Position numbers and translations under genes: made by a program. Shown here piece by piece: positions 48,107 through 56,208 of a stretch of DNA of 64,000 bases. This stretch comes from Trichomonas vaginalis G3. Its lineage: Eukaryota > Parabasalia > Trichomonadida > Trichomonadidae. The stretch lies in the NCBI RefSeq assembly GCF_026262505.1, contig NC_067206.1, positions 38,019,660 through 38,083,659 on the forward strand, written 5' to 3'. Each line of letters starts with the position of its first letter. Position 1 is the stretch's first letter. Below the pieces are notes generated by a model. That model searched no databases, had not been told where the DNA came from, and saw only the letters and a program-made list of their open reading frames with translations.

Positions 48107-48472
48107 TTACTGAACTGGTTGGATGTCGCCTTCACAGGTTATGTAGAACGGCTGACCCGAGAAGTGGAACAGTGCTCTGAGAATTTGTATAATTCGTGGA
48201 ATTGGACTCTCTCTGTTTGGTATTTTTATCCGAGGACGTTTGTTTAGGAACTTAACAAGAGCTTCTCTTTTGGCGTCCTTTATGTCGTCGAAAGGAGTGC
48301 CTTCTGGTACGTCAATTGGAATTCCAGTCGAAATCTCGAGATTCAAGGCAGCCCTTCCAGAAATAGTGGTGAACTTGACCTTGGGCTTCATGACCTTGCG
48401 CAAGTACTGCTTAACAAGCTCGTTAATTTCAATTAGGTAAATTGCCTCGTCGGTAGGTTCGACCTCGACCAT
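48107..48472 (-). CDS. Host-like hypothetical protein
   Basis: A 121-residue frame starting MVEVEPTDEAIYLIEINELV. It is clearly richer in G and C, with different codon use (GCC, CTC, GAC, GTC) from the surrounding element genes, as expected of a Trichomonas cellular gene. A diverged fragment of its start lies at about 49112-49138. No family is recognised. It may be a captured host segment or host DNA between element pieces. Confidence 0.45.
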   Translation of the reverse strand: MVEVEPTDEAIYLIEINELVKQYLRKVMKPKVKFTTISGRAALNLEISTGIPIDVPEGTPFDDIKDAKREALVKFLNKRPRIKIPNRESPIPRIIQILRALFHFSGQPFYITCEGDIQPVQ

Positions 48473-48795
48473 TGCTACTGTCAGTAAAAGTACTGCTACT
48501 GTCAGAAAAAGTACTGCTACTGTCAGTAAAAGTACTGCTACTGTCAGTAAAAGTACTGCTACTGTCAGTAAAAGTACTGCTACTGTCAGTAAAAAGGAAA
48601 ATTTGAGAGGGTTTTCGACGATAAAGTACTGCTACTGTCAGTAAAAAGGAAAATTTGAGAGGGTTTTCGACGATAAAGTACTGCTACTGTCAGTAAAAGT
48701 ACTGCTACTGTCAGTAAAAGTACTGCTACTGTCAGTAAAAGTACTGCTACTGTCAGTAAAAGTACTGCTACTGTCAGTAAAAGTACTGTTAGTAG
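48473..48795. repeat. 21-bp minisatellite (GTACTGCTACTGTCAGTAAA)
   Basis: About fifteen units of GTACTGCTACTGTCAGTAAA-type sequence. Two are interrupted by a block containing AGGAAAATTTGAGAGGG and TTTTCGACGATAAA. It begins directly at the start of the gene on the minus strand. Confidence 0.92.
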
Positions 48796-48838
48796 CAGAG
48801 ATTTTTATCGTTGGTGGTCTGACGGTTAAGCCACAAAC

Positions 48839-49003
48839 GAATGTCCCACGTCCCACCAACCCTTGGTTGTTCCAGCAATTCCAATCTCAATCCAAATCGA
48901 AGAGAGACCAAGAGTTCGAAGAAGGTCTGAACCGCTTACGCAAAGAGTATGCTACAGCTCCAATTGAGAGAAAGTTGTTCCCGGACCAAAAAATAATGTT
49001 TAG
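48839..49003 (+). pseudogene. Shortened copy of the Pro/Gln-rich gene
   Basis: Matches the start (ATGTCCCACGTCCC) and the last 130 bp of 49437-49760 but lacks the proline/tyrosine-rich middle. After it comes ATAATGTTTAGGGTAGATGG, as after the longer copy. Host-like base composition. Confidence 0.7.
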
Positions 49004-49139
49004 GGTAGATGGTTAGATCTAACCTCATTTCTACCCTCATTTCTACCCTCATTTCTACCCTCATGAATTTTCATGAATTTTCATGAATTTTATATATTAA
49101 TGTTTTCGTTAATTTAAATTAGGTAAACTGCCTCGTCAA
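49004..49139. repeat. Palindrome unit with ATGAATTTTC repeats
   Basis: GGTTAGATCTAACC with three TCATTTCTACCC units, then three TCATGAATTT units; it closes with a fragment like the start of 48107-48472. Confidence 0.8.
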
Positions 49140-49436
49140 ATCCTTCTGGCATTCCGAGTCCTTCCATCCGACAGGAAAAAATTTTCCCGACAACTGGAAA
49201 AAATTTTCCCGACAACTGGAAAAAATTTTCCTTCCGACAGGAAGAACTCTTCCAGTTGTCCGTCCGTAAACCATTCAAATTTTCGAAAATTGAGAACTTT
49301 TTGGTCGAACTTCAGAAAAAGTTTTTCCTTCCAACAGGAAAAGTTCTTCCTTCCGACAGGAAAAGTTCTTCCTTCCGACAGGAAAAGTTCTTCTTTCCGA
49401 CAGGAAAAGTTCTTCCTTCCGACAGGACACAAACGA
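49140..49436. repeat. Minisatellite of TTCCGACAGGAAAAGTTC units
   Basis: Left block: CCGACAACTGGAAAAAATTT units. Right block (49325-49430): five or more TTCCGACAGGAAAAGTTC units of 18-19 bp. The units contain the inverted pair TTCC/GGAA. Confidence 0.88.
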
Positions 49437-49760
49437 ATGTCCGACGTCCCTCTTCCTGAACGCCTTCCCAAACCAGAGGAACCTAAAGCACCAGCCCCTG
49501 CACCTCAGTTCCAGCAAGTACCTCCGAATTACTACCAATTTCCACCTCAAGGTTACTACCTACCACAAGGCTTCCCGAACTACCCTCCTCAGCCTATGCC
49601 TTACTTCCCCAACCCTTGGATTTTCCAGCAATTCCAATCTCAATCCAAATCGAAGAGAGACCAAGAGTTCGAAGAAGGTCTGAACCGCTTACGCAAAGAG
49701 TATGCTACAGCTCCAATTGAGAGAAAGTTGTTCCCGGACCAAAAAATAATGTTTAGGTGA
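49437..49760 (+). CDS. Pro/Gln/Tyr-rich host-like protein
   Basis: A 107-residue frame starting MSDVPLPERLPKPEEPKAPA. The centre is PNYYQFPPQGYYLPQGFPNY-type low complexity and the end is charged (KRDQEFEEGLNRLRKEY). GC-richer than element genes. Its last part is duplicated at 48860-49003 and a small piece at 27800-27830. Not recognised. Confidence 0.45.
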   Translation: MSDVPLPERLPKPEEPKAPAPAPQFQQVPPNYYQFPPQGYYLPQGFPNYPPQPMPYFPNPWIFQQFQSQSKSKRDQEFEEGLNRLRKEYATAPIERKLFPDQKIMFR

Positions 49761-49839
49761 AGAGGTGAGATCTCACCCGTTTTCTCACCTCTTTTCTCAC
49801 CTCTTGAATTTGTCATGACTTCTTCGTAAACTAAACGTA

Positions 49840-50070
49840 AATGTTTTGTGAAGAATATAGCAACTGCCGGAATTCCGGCGGTTGCTTTTTATACAAAATT
49901 CATGCAGGAAATTCTTGAGTTTTGGTTGAAAGAATACGGTGGAGCCAAATGTGGCTCGACCTCAAAACAAGCATTTTATGAGCTTACAAAGGGTGTTATG
50001 AATGAATTCAGCAACATACATCCTGACCTCGTTCATTTTGTTGCTAAATTCAGTAAAAATATATTTTAGG
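49840..50070 (+). pseudogene. Fragment of a short KilA-N gene
   Basis: GTGAAGAATATAGCAACTGC through CAAAATTCATGCAGGAA matches the inverse of 15280-15345 in the short KilA-N gene, but the hairpin stem is GCCG/CGGC instead of CCCGC/GCGGG. Further on it has the GAATTCAGCAACA piece. No DNA-binding core is left. Confidence 0.7.
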
Positions 50071-50303
50071 TGAAGTGGTGAGATCTAACCTGTTTTCTAA
50101 CCTCATTTCTAACCTCTTGAATTTTCATGATTTCTTCGTAAATGTTTTGTCAAGACTTCTTCGTAATGAGTGTAAATCAGACAAAAATATATTTTAGGTG
50201 AAGTGGTGAGATCTCACCTGTTTTCTCACCTGTTTTCTCACCTCATGAATTTTCATGAATTTCCTTAAGATAGAAAAAATAAAATTAGTTTTATTTTGTA
50301 TTT

Positions 50304-50513
50304 TTTTGTATAAAAGATATGATTTCAGGGATTTTTTTGACGAAGTGTTAATGTTCACTTCGTCAAAAAATAACAGTTATCTAATGAAAAAGTGTCATTT
50401 TTTGTATTTTTTTGTATAAAAGATATGATTTCAGGGATTTTTTTGACGAAGTGTTAATGTTCACTTCGTCAAAAAATAACAGTTATCTAATGAAAAAGTG
50501 TCATTTTTTCATT
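50304..50513 (+). repeat. Promoter-leader plus hairpin unit, two tandem copies
   Basis: Two 106-bp copies each contain TTTTTTGTATAAAAGAT, ATGATTTCA and the perfect hairpin TTTTTTGACGAAGTG / CACTTCGTCAAAAAA with loop TTAATGTT, then AACAGTTATCTAATGAAAAA. ATGATTTCA equals the first codons of the cargo gene at 51622. A full cargo promoter (CCTTAAGATAG and A/T tract) lies just upstream at 50258-50303. Confidence 0.85.
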
Positions 50514-51329
50514 TTTTTGTATTTGACGAGAATGTTTAGGGTAGAAGGTTAGATCTAACCTCATTTCTCACCTCTTTTCTCACCTCATGAATTTTCATGA
50601 TTTCATCGTAAATGTTTTGTCAAAACTTCTTCGTACATGCTTTGTCAAGACTTCTTCGTACATGTTTTGTCAAACATGAACGTATATGTTTTGTCAAACA
50701 TGAACGTAAATGTTTTGTCAAGCATGAACGTAAATGTTTTGTCAAGACTTCTTCATCGTAATGAGCGTAAATCAGACAAAAATATATTTTAGGTGAAGTG
50801 GTGAGATCTCACCTGTTTTCTCACCTGTTTTCTCACCTCATGAATTTTCATGATTTCATCGTAAATGTTTTGTCAAGACTTCTTCGTACATGTTTTGTCA
50901 AAACTTCTTCGTAAATGTTTTGTCAAAACTTCTTCGTTTATGTTTTGTCAAACATGAACGTACATGTTTTGTCAAGACTTCTTCGTACATGTTTTGTCAA
51001 GACTTCATCGTAATGAGCGTAAATGACCAAAAAATATAATTTAGGGTAGAAGGTTAGATCTAACCCGTTTTCTCACCTCATGAATTTTCATGATTTCATC
51101 GTAAATGTTTTGTCAAAACTTCTTCGTTTATGTTTTGTCAAACATGAACGTACATGCTTTGTTAAGACTTCTTCGTACATGTTTTGTCAAAACTTCTTCG
51201 TAAATGTTTTGTCAAGACTTCATCGTAATGAGCGTAAATGACCAAAAAATATAATTTAGGGTAGAAGGTGAGATCTCACCTGTTTTCTCACCTGTTTTCT
51301 ACCCTCTTGAATTTTCATGAATTTTCCCG

Positions 51330-51480
51330 AAATAAAAAAATAAAGTTAGTTTTATTTTATTTATTCTTCATTTTTTGTATGTAAAGATATGATTTCAGGG
51401 ATTTTTTTGACGAAGTGTTACTCTTCACTTCGTCAAAAAATAACAGTTATCTAATGAAAAAGTGTCATTTTTTGTATTTG
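51330..51480 (+). repeat. Promoter-leader plus hairpin unit, third copy
   Basis: Cargo promoter (AAGTTAGTTTTATTTT, TTTTGTATGTAAAGAT), ATGATTTCA, then the same hairpin with loop TTACTCTT instead of TTAATGTT. The arms are unchanged. Confidence 0.85.
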
Positions 51481-51552
51481 ACGAGAATGTCGGGTAGAAG
51501 GTTAGATCTAACCTGTTTTCTACCCTCTTTTCTACCCTCATGAATTTTCATG

Positions 51553-51621
51553 AATTTTCCCGAAATAAAAAATAAAACTAACTTTATTTTTATTTATTTT
51601 TTTTATTTTGTATGTAAAGAT
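51553..51621 (+). promoter_or_regulatory. Cargo-gene promoter cassette
   Basis: TTTTCCCGAAATAAAAAATA, AACTAACTTTATTTTTATTT and TTTTGTATGTAAAGAT precede ATG at 51622. Compared with other cassettes CTTAAG is replaced by CCCGAA. Confidence 0.68.
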
Positions 51622-52548
51622 ATGATTTCAACAATCGGCACAACAACAGTTCAAACTACAGCACCAAACTCGTTAGTCATGAATCCAACATCTATGTTAG
51701 TAGAGATGAAAAACTTCATTCCTTCTTCATATACTTTCGAAACAAAAATCCAGAAGATAAAGCAAGAACTGTTAACAAGTAATTTAGACTGTAGTGCGAA
51801 AGATGAAGAAAATGAACAGTATCTTTATGAAATGCAGGACATTATTGACCATTTGCCTAAACTACCTGAAATCCAACAACAAAAACTCACTATTCCTGAA
51901 TTTGACGAAATTGAAGTCAAAGCAACTGACTCAGTAGAAATAAAGAAGTTCATACGAAAGGTAAACTATGAATTCCTTGGTTTTCATTGCAACCATAAAG
52001 TTATGGACAAAGATTGCGATATGGTATATAAGAATGTTTCTGACATATATAAATCTGAAGAATTTAAGACATACGACAACTTTGTTTCGTTAGTTGCTGA
52101 ATGTGTATGGCAGATAAGAGATAAAGATAGAAGAGGTAAGGTATGGAATGAACAGATAAAACCAGCAGCTTTTGAGTTAAAGAAAACCATTGACGCCTTA
52201 GTTGTTTTAGCAGGTAAGGTTTCAGAATATAACGCAAAAATGAACCCGCAATGTTCTAAATGTAAAGCAGCAATGAGGAAATATAACTACTCAGTCAAAG
52301 AGATAGAAAGAATGCGAAACGACTATGCAGACTTAAAGAAAGAAGCAGAAGATAAAATGGACATGTTAGAATTTCTGAACAAAAACTATCCAACTGCTGA
52401 CGATTTCCTATTATCTGACGTCAAGAAGAAGTATAAAGAAACTTTCGGCATTGTTAAAACATTCGATGTACTAAAAGAAGAAATAGAAGCTACGAAATTG
52501 TTTAGGATTTCAAATATACATCGTACAATTCATGTAAAACGCTTGTGA
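51622..52548 (+). CDS. Cargo CxxC coiled-coil protein (Mav-C zone)
   Basis: A 308-residue intact frame starting MISTIGTTTVQTTAPNSLVM. Start chosen because the promoter leader ends there; upstream codons are leader. It has the same CSKCKAAMRKYN, coiled coil and TIHVKRL end as 13687-14601. It is flanked by palindrome arrays in opposite orientations. The close match to Mav-A and Mav-B copies, inside a much older element, indicates recent arrival. Confidence 0.78.
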   Translation: MISTIGTTTVQTTAPNSLVMNPTSMLVEMKNFIPSSYTFETKIQKIKQELLTSNLDCSAKDEENEQYLYEMQDIIDHLPKLPEIQQQKLTIPEFDEIEVKATDSVEIKKFIRKVNYEFLGFHCNHKVMDKDCDMVYKNVSDIYKSEEFKTYDNFVSLVAECVWQIRDKDRRGKVWNEQIKPAAFELKKTIDALVVLAGKVSEYNAKMNPQCSKCKAAMRKYNYSVKEIERMRNDYADLKKEAEDKMDMLEFLNKNYPTADDFLLSDVKKKYKETFGIVKTFDVLKEEIEATKLFRISNIHRTIHVKRL

Positions 52549-53290
52549 AAAAACAGGTGAGATCTCACCTCTTCACCTAAACATTATTTTTGTCTGATTT
52601 ACGCTCATTACGAAGAAGTTTTGACAAAACATTTACGAAGAAGTCTTGACAAAACATGTACGTTCATGTTTGACAAAACATGTACGATGAAATCATGAAA
52701 ATTCATGAGGTGAGAAAAGAGGTGAGAAAACAGGTGAGATCTCACCACTTCACCTAAACATTATTTTTGTCTGATTTACGCTCATTACGAAGAAGTTTTG
52801 ACAAAACATTTACGAAGAAGTCTTGACAAAACATTTACGAAGAAATCATGAAAATTCATGAGGTGAGAAAACAGGTTAGAAAACGGGTGAGATCTAACCT
52901 TCTACCCTAAACATTATTTTTGTCTGATTTACGCTCATTACGAAGAAGTCTTGACAAAACATTTACGTTCATGTTTGACAAAGCATGTACGAAGAAGTTT
53001 TGACAAAACATTTACGATGAAATCATGAAAATTCATGAGGTGAGAAAACAGGTGAAAAAACGGGTGAGATCTCACCACTTCACCTAAACATTATTTTTGT
53101 CTGATTTACGCTCATTACGAAGAAGAAGTCTTGACAAAACATTTACGAAGAAGTCTTGACAAAACATTTACGAAGAAGTCTTGACAAAACATGTACGAAG
53201 AAGTTTTGACAAAACATGTACGAAGAAATCATGAAAATTCATGAGGTGAGAAAACAGGTGAGAAAACGGGTGAGATCTCACCTCTTCACC
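52549..53290 (-). repeat. Modular palindrome array, right arm
   Basis: The same modules as 49753-51552 in the opposite orientation: GGTGAGATCTCACC cores near 52558, 52738, 52890, 53067 and 53272, ACTTCACCTAAACATTATTT, and GAAGTCTTGACAAAACAT runs. Together with the left arm it forms a large imperfect inverted repeat around the cargo gene. Confidence 0.88.
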
Positions 53291-53295
53291 TAAAA

Positions 53296-53455
53296 TATAT
53301 TTTTATTGAATTCAGCAACAAAATTCTGAGTAAAATGGCATATGCTTGCTTCCCTCGGAAAACCGAGAGAAGAGATTCCGTATGAAAATCGTGAAGAACA
53401 GCGAGACCGACTTTTATCTGGGTCGCCAAAACTCTATGAAATTCATGAATTTCCT
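53296..53455 (+). other. KilA-N variable-segment fragment
   Basis: Contains GAATTCAGCAACAAAATTC, CCCTCGGAAAACCGAG, GAAGAACAGCGAGACC and CGCCAAAACTCTATGAAA. The last two pieces match the variable segment of the KilA-N gene just downstream (about 53770-53815); the first hairpin matches Mav-A and Mav-B KilA-N genes. No open gene is seen. Confidence 0.72.
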
Positions 53456-53521
53456 TAAGATAGAAAAAATAAAGTTAGTTTTATTTTTATTTATTTTTTT
53501 ATTTTGTATGTAAAGACAGTA
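53456..53521 (+). promoter_or_regulatory. Cargo-gene promoter cassette
   Basis: CTTAAGATAGAAAAAATAAA, AGTTAGTTTTATTTTT and TTTTGTATGTAAAGACAGTA lead to ATG at 53522. It is the clearest example of the cassette. Confidence 0.72.
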
Positions 53522-54361
53522 ATGTCAACAACAGAGAACACAACAACTGCTATCGTTCATGAAGCTATAAATGAAGAATATGAGTACATACAGTTTAACA
53601 AACAACTCCGTCTCATTCGTTCGGTCAAAGACGATATGTACCAAATGCAAAGTATTTTGACAGCATGTTTTGCTCCAGATACTAAGCTTCCTAAAGACTG
53701 GTTTAGGAACCAAAGCACACAAGAACTTTTGAGCGAAGCACAGCGAGACATACTTTTTTCTGAAAACAGTGAAGAACAGCGAGTAGGTAAAAAACCCCAG
53801 TCGCCAAAACTCTATGAAAATCGTGAAAAATTGCCAAACGGTTTGAGAGGATATTATGTACATAGACTTCTTGTAAATGCTGTTGCAATGTGGGCTTCGC
53901 CTCGTTATGCTTGGTATATTTACAGACTTCTTGACGAAATTCATAGACAAGAACGTGAAGAGCTAGAGAACAAGCTTGAAGCAAAAGACAAAAGCATTCA
54001 GAAAAGAATACCACGTTCGGTACCAAAAGGAAAGGAAAAGAACTATAAGTATATGATTTATACTGAAGAGATGGAAAATGAAGAAGATAAAGATATGGTT
54101 ATGTTGCATTTAGTCAGAAGAAACAACAAAAGCTTTTACGACCTTGCTAAGATTTACAAATCTGACAGAAATTGGTTCTATCGCGAAAACTTACCGATTT
54201 CAATGACCCCAAATGAAGATGTGAAACAAATAGTTCAAGATACGTTACCTCAAACACACTATGATATGAAAGGTTGTACAATACTTACATTCAAAGAAGA
54301 CTTACCGCTACTGAAAGAAAAAATAACAGAGTATTTTGACAACTTCAAACAAGTAGGGTAG
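53522..54361 (+). CDS. KilA-N domain protein with a different variable segment
   Basis: A 279-residue intact frame starting MSTTENTTTAIVHEAINEEY. Both ends are near-identical to 11541-12368. Residues about 45-95 are quite different (TACFAPDTKLPKDWFRNQST ... SEEQRVGKKPQSPKLYENRE). KilA-N core GLRGYYVHRLLVNAVAMWAS follows. It ends NFKQVG instead of NFKEEE. The mosaic pattern suggests segment exchange. Confidence 0.87.
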   Translation: MSTTENTTTAIVHEAINEEYEYIQFNKQLRLIRSVKDDMYQMQSILTACFAPDTKLPKDWFRNQSTQELLSEAQRDILFSENSEEQRVGKKPQSPKLYENREKLPNGLRGYYVHRLLVNAVAMWASPRYAWYIYRLLDEIHRQEREELENKLEAKDKSIQKRIPRSVPKGKEKNYKYMIYTEEMENEEDKDMVMLHLVRRNNKSFYDLAKIYKSDRNWFYRENLPISMTPNEDVKQIVQDTLPQTHYDMKGCTILTFKEDLPLLKEKITEYFDNFKQVG

Positions 54362-54376
54362 ATGAACTCTTTATTT

Positions 54377-55248
54377 TTATTGACTTTTTACAATTTGAAC
54401 TTTGTTTGCGTAGATATGAATTCTGAAAGAAGTATGAGGGTCTTGTATGACTTTATACTTCTCCCAGAGTTCATATCTGTCAAACTTACCTGCCATGGAC
54501 TCTTTCATAAGTTCCATGAAATCGTCTTCGGACAATCCGGGAAAAGTATAATGTCAGTAAGTATTCTTTTAACATCCTTACTTAAACTCTTTGCTGTCTG
54601 TACACATATTACGACTGAGATGTTAAAGTGTCTGAGCTTCTTAAGAATTCGACACATGTCTTGTTCTCTGTTCTTTAACAAAGGATGAGAAGCAAAGTCA
54701 TCTAAGATAAGAAGACATCTATGAGGGTATGTCTTCCAATCGTAAGATTGCAATTTCTTCGAAATGTATTCTATCTCTTTCTGTTTGTTTCTGAAGTGTT
54801 TCTTCTCTAATATTCTCTGCATTTCCTCATTTGGGTCTTTAAACTTAGAATTTATATACTCATTTATAGCATTATACTTCAAAACTCTTCTTTAGTACTT
54901 CTTTATCCAATCTAACAACTCAGTATCCTTTATACATACTAACTTAGACTTCTTTATAATATCTTTGAACGAATTGACGGTTTGGTCAAATTGACCAGAA
55001 GTACTACAAATAACAACTAACTCATAGAATGGGTTCTTCTCATCTAGTTCTTGTTGTTGTGCAGCCATTTTAAGATAAGTGAAAGTCTTACCCGACCCAG
55101 GTGGTGCAATTAGACCTGTTATACCATTCTGAGCAAATAAGAACTTGTCATGTATAGGCTTTATCTGAGCATTTTCTAACTTTCTCTTGTTCTTATTTAA
55201 AACATTCTCAAATTTCTTGTCAATGTCAGCAAACTTTTTTTCTAACAT
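54377..55248 (-). pseudogene. FtsK/HerA-type packaging ATPase (Mav-C)
   Basis: Walker A GLIAPPGSGKTFTYLKMA and Walker B RCLLILDDFASHPLL, then HFNISVVICVQTAKS. The end keeps the family pattern S-F-R-I-H-I-x-A-N-K. The start is taken at MLEKKFADIDKKF. It is broken, with a few breaks. The gene lies convergent to the cargo KilA-N gene. Confidence 0.87.
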
Positions 55249-55284
55249 ATTTTTAGAAAAATTAAAATTTTTATCTTTTAGAAA
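55249..55284. promoter_or_regulatory. 36-bp symmetrical divergent promoter (Mav-C)
   Basis: An AT-only region nearly palindromic about its centre: TTTCTAAAA on one strand faces TTTTAGAAA on the other, with AAAATTTTTAT between. It serves the ATPase (minus) and 55285 (plus). Confidence 0.55.
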
Positions 55285-55737
55285 ATGTCTAGCGATTTCG
55301 CTATCTATATTCGAGACAAGCTTTTCGACAGCAAAACATCTGTCGACCATAAAATCTTACATAGTGTAAACAAGAAAGGGGAATTTGTTCTAAAGTTCTG
55401 TTTCTGGGAATATGACAAGAACCATAAAACATTAAGCAGAGCAGTCTTAAAATTTGTCAATGACAGACTTGTTGACAGAGATGACGCCTCTTGGAGAGAT
55501 GAAGTCCAACAAAACTTCTTAGAATGCAAAGAAGACACATGCGCTGTTCTTGAAGATGAAATAGAAAACAGAATAGATGAGCTATTAAAGGACAAAGAAC
55601 TTTTACATAAATATGGTTCTGAGAAATTTGACATATCTCCACCAGAGAAGAAGAAGAAGAAAGAAAAGAAAGAGAAAAAAGTAGAAGAGAAGAAAGAACC
55701 TGAACCAGTTCCAGAGAAAAAGAAATTTGACATGTAA
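55285..55737 (+). CDS. Lysine-rich-tailed protein (Mav-C)
   Basis: A 150-residue frame that looks whole, starting MSSDFAIYIRDKLFDSKTSV. The first 105 residues are mixed (FVLKFCFWEYDKNHKTLSRA); the last 40 are Lys/Glu/Pro (PPEKKKKKEKKEKKVEEKKE). It resembles no recognised family. Placed among replication genes. Confidence 0.52.
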   Translation: MSSDFAIYIRDKLFDSKTSVDHKILHSVNKKGEFVLKFCFWEYDKNHKTLSRAVLKFVNDRLVDRDDASWRDEVQQNFLECKEDTCAVLEDEIENRIDELLKDKELLHKYGSEKFDISPPEKKKKKEKKEKKVEEKKEPEPVPEKKKFDM

Positions 55738-55753
55738 AAATAAAATTTTATTT

Positions 55754-56173
55754 TTAGAACATTTCTGGGTCAATGTCAATGTTCTCTTCCTCTTTAGGGG
55801 CAAACACTGGCTTAGACTCTAAAATCTTTTTACCCAATTTACCTTGAACTTCAACTATCTTAGACTCGTAATATTCATAGTCGTCTGCCTTCTTTGGTTC
55901 ATAAGGTATAACAAGTTTGTATGCTTTGCCTTCTTTAAGGTTTGAGAACCTTCTGTCAAAACTTTCTTTGACTGTTAACAAACCTTCTATGTCTAAGTCT
56001 TCAAATTTCGCACCATTTTTAGTCACAATAGCAAACTTAACTGGTTCGATGTTCCAAACTTTGCTGAATGAAGACTTTTCAAAATGGTAGAAGTAAACAT
56101 TCAAATATGTGAATGGGTCTAGTTCTTCTTTAAGTCCTGACATGTACTTGTTTACTGAGATGAATTTTGTCAT
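55754..56173 (-). CDS. SSB-like candidate with IDIDPEMF tail (Mav-C)
   Basis: A 139-residue frame that looks whole, starting MTKFISVNKYMSGLKEELDP. The body is strand-rich (VKFAIVTKNGAKFEDLDIEG, YKLVIPYEP). The acidic tail EEENIDIDPEMF resembles SSB tips. It lies just downstream of the SF3 helicase on the same strand, where an SSB would fit. Homology to 11049-11522 is suggested only by tail, size and position. Confidence 0.55.
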   Translation of the reverse strand: MTKFISVNKYMSGLKEELDPFTYLNVYFYHFEKSSFSKVWNIEPVKFAIVTKNGAKFEDLDIEGLLTVKESFDRRFSNLKEGKAYKLVIPYEPKKADDYEYYESKIVEVQGKLGKKILESKPVFAPKEEENIDIDPEMF

Positions 56174-56208
56174 CTTTTCTATCGGATAAAAAAATTTTTT
56201 TTTAAAAT

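Larger units (their letters stand above)
49753..51552 (+). repeat. Modular palindrome array, left arm
   Basis: Repeated modules in one orientation: AAAATATATTTTAGGTGAAG, GGTGAGATCTCACC (or GGTTAGATCTAACC), TTTTCTCACCTC units, ATGAATTTTCATGA, and runs of TTTTGTCAAGACTTCTTCGT with GTAATGAGCGTAAATCAGAC. Palindrome cores lie near 49766, 50077, 50204, 50548, 50806, 51054, 51269 and 51504. It also embeds a KilA-N fragment and promoter-hairpin units, listed separately. No intact gene is seen. Confidence 0.88.

Noticed and set aside
49136-49550. Minus-strand open frames with repeated SEGRTFPVGRKNFS peptides
   Set aside because: Products of the minisatellite read in arbitrary frames; no conserved start or promoter.
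49753-53290. CRISPR-like appearance of regularly repeated motifs with spacers
   Set aside because: Repeats are palindromic modules of several kinds with variable spacing and near-identical spacers, in a eukaryotic context with no cas genes.
53456-53521. GTATGT in the cargo leader as a Trichomonas 5' splice site
   Set aside because: The 5' consensus fits, but no ACTAACACACAG-type branch and 3' site follows, and the frames run on without needing a splice.
55305-55733. Minus-strand phenylalanine/serine-rich frame
   Set aside because: Antisense of the lysine-rich tail of 55285-55737.
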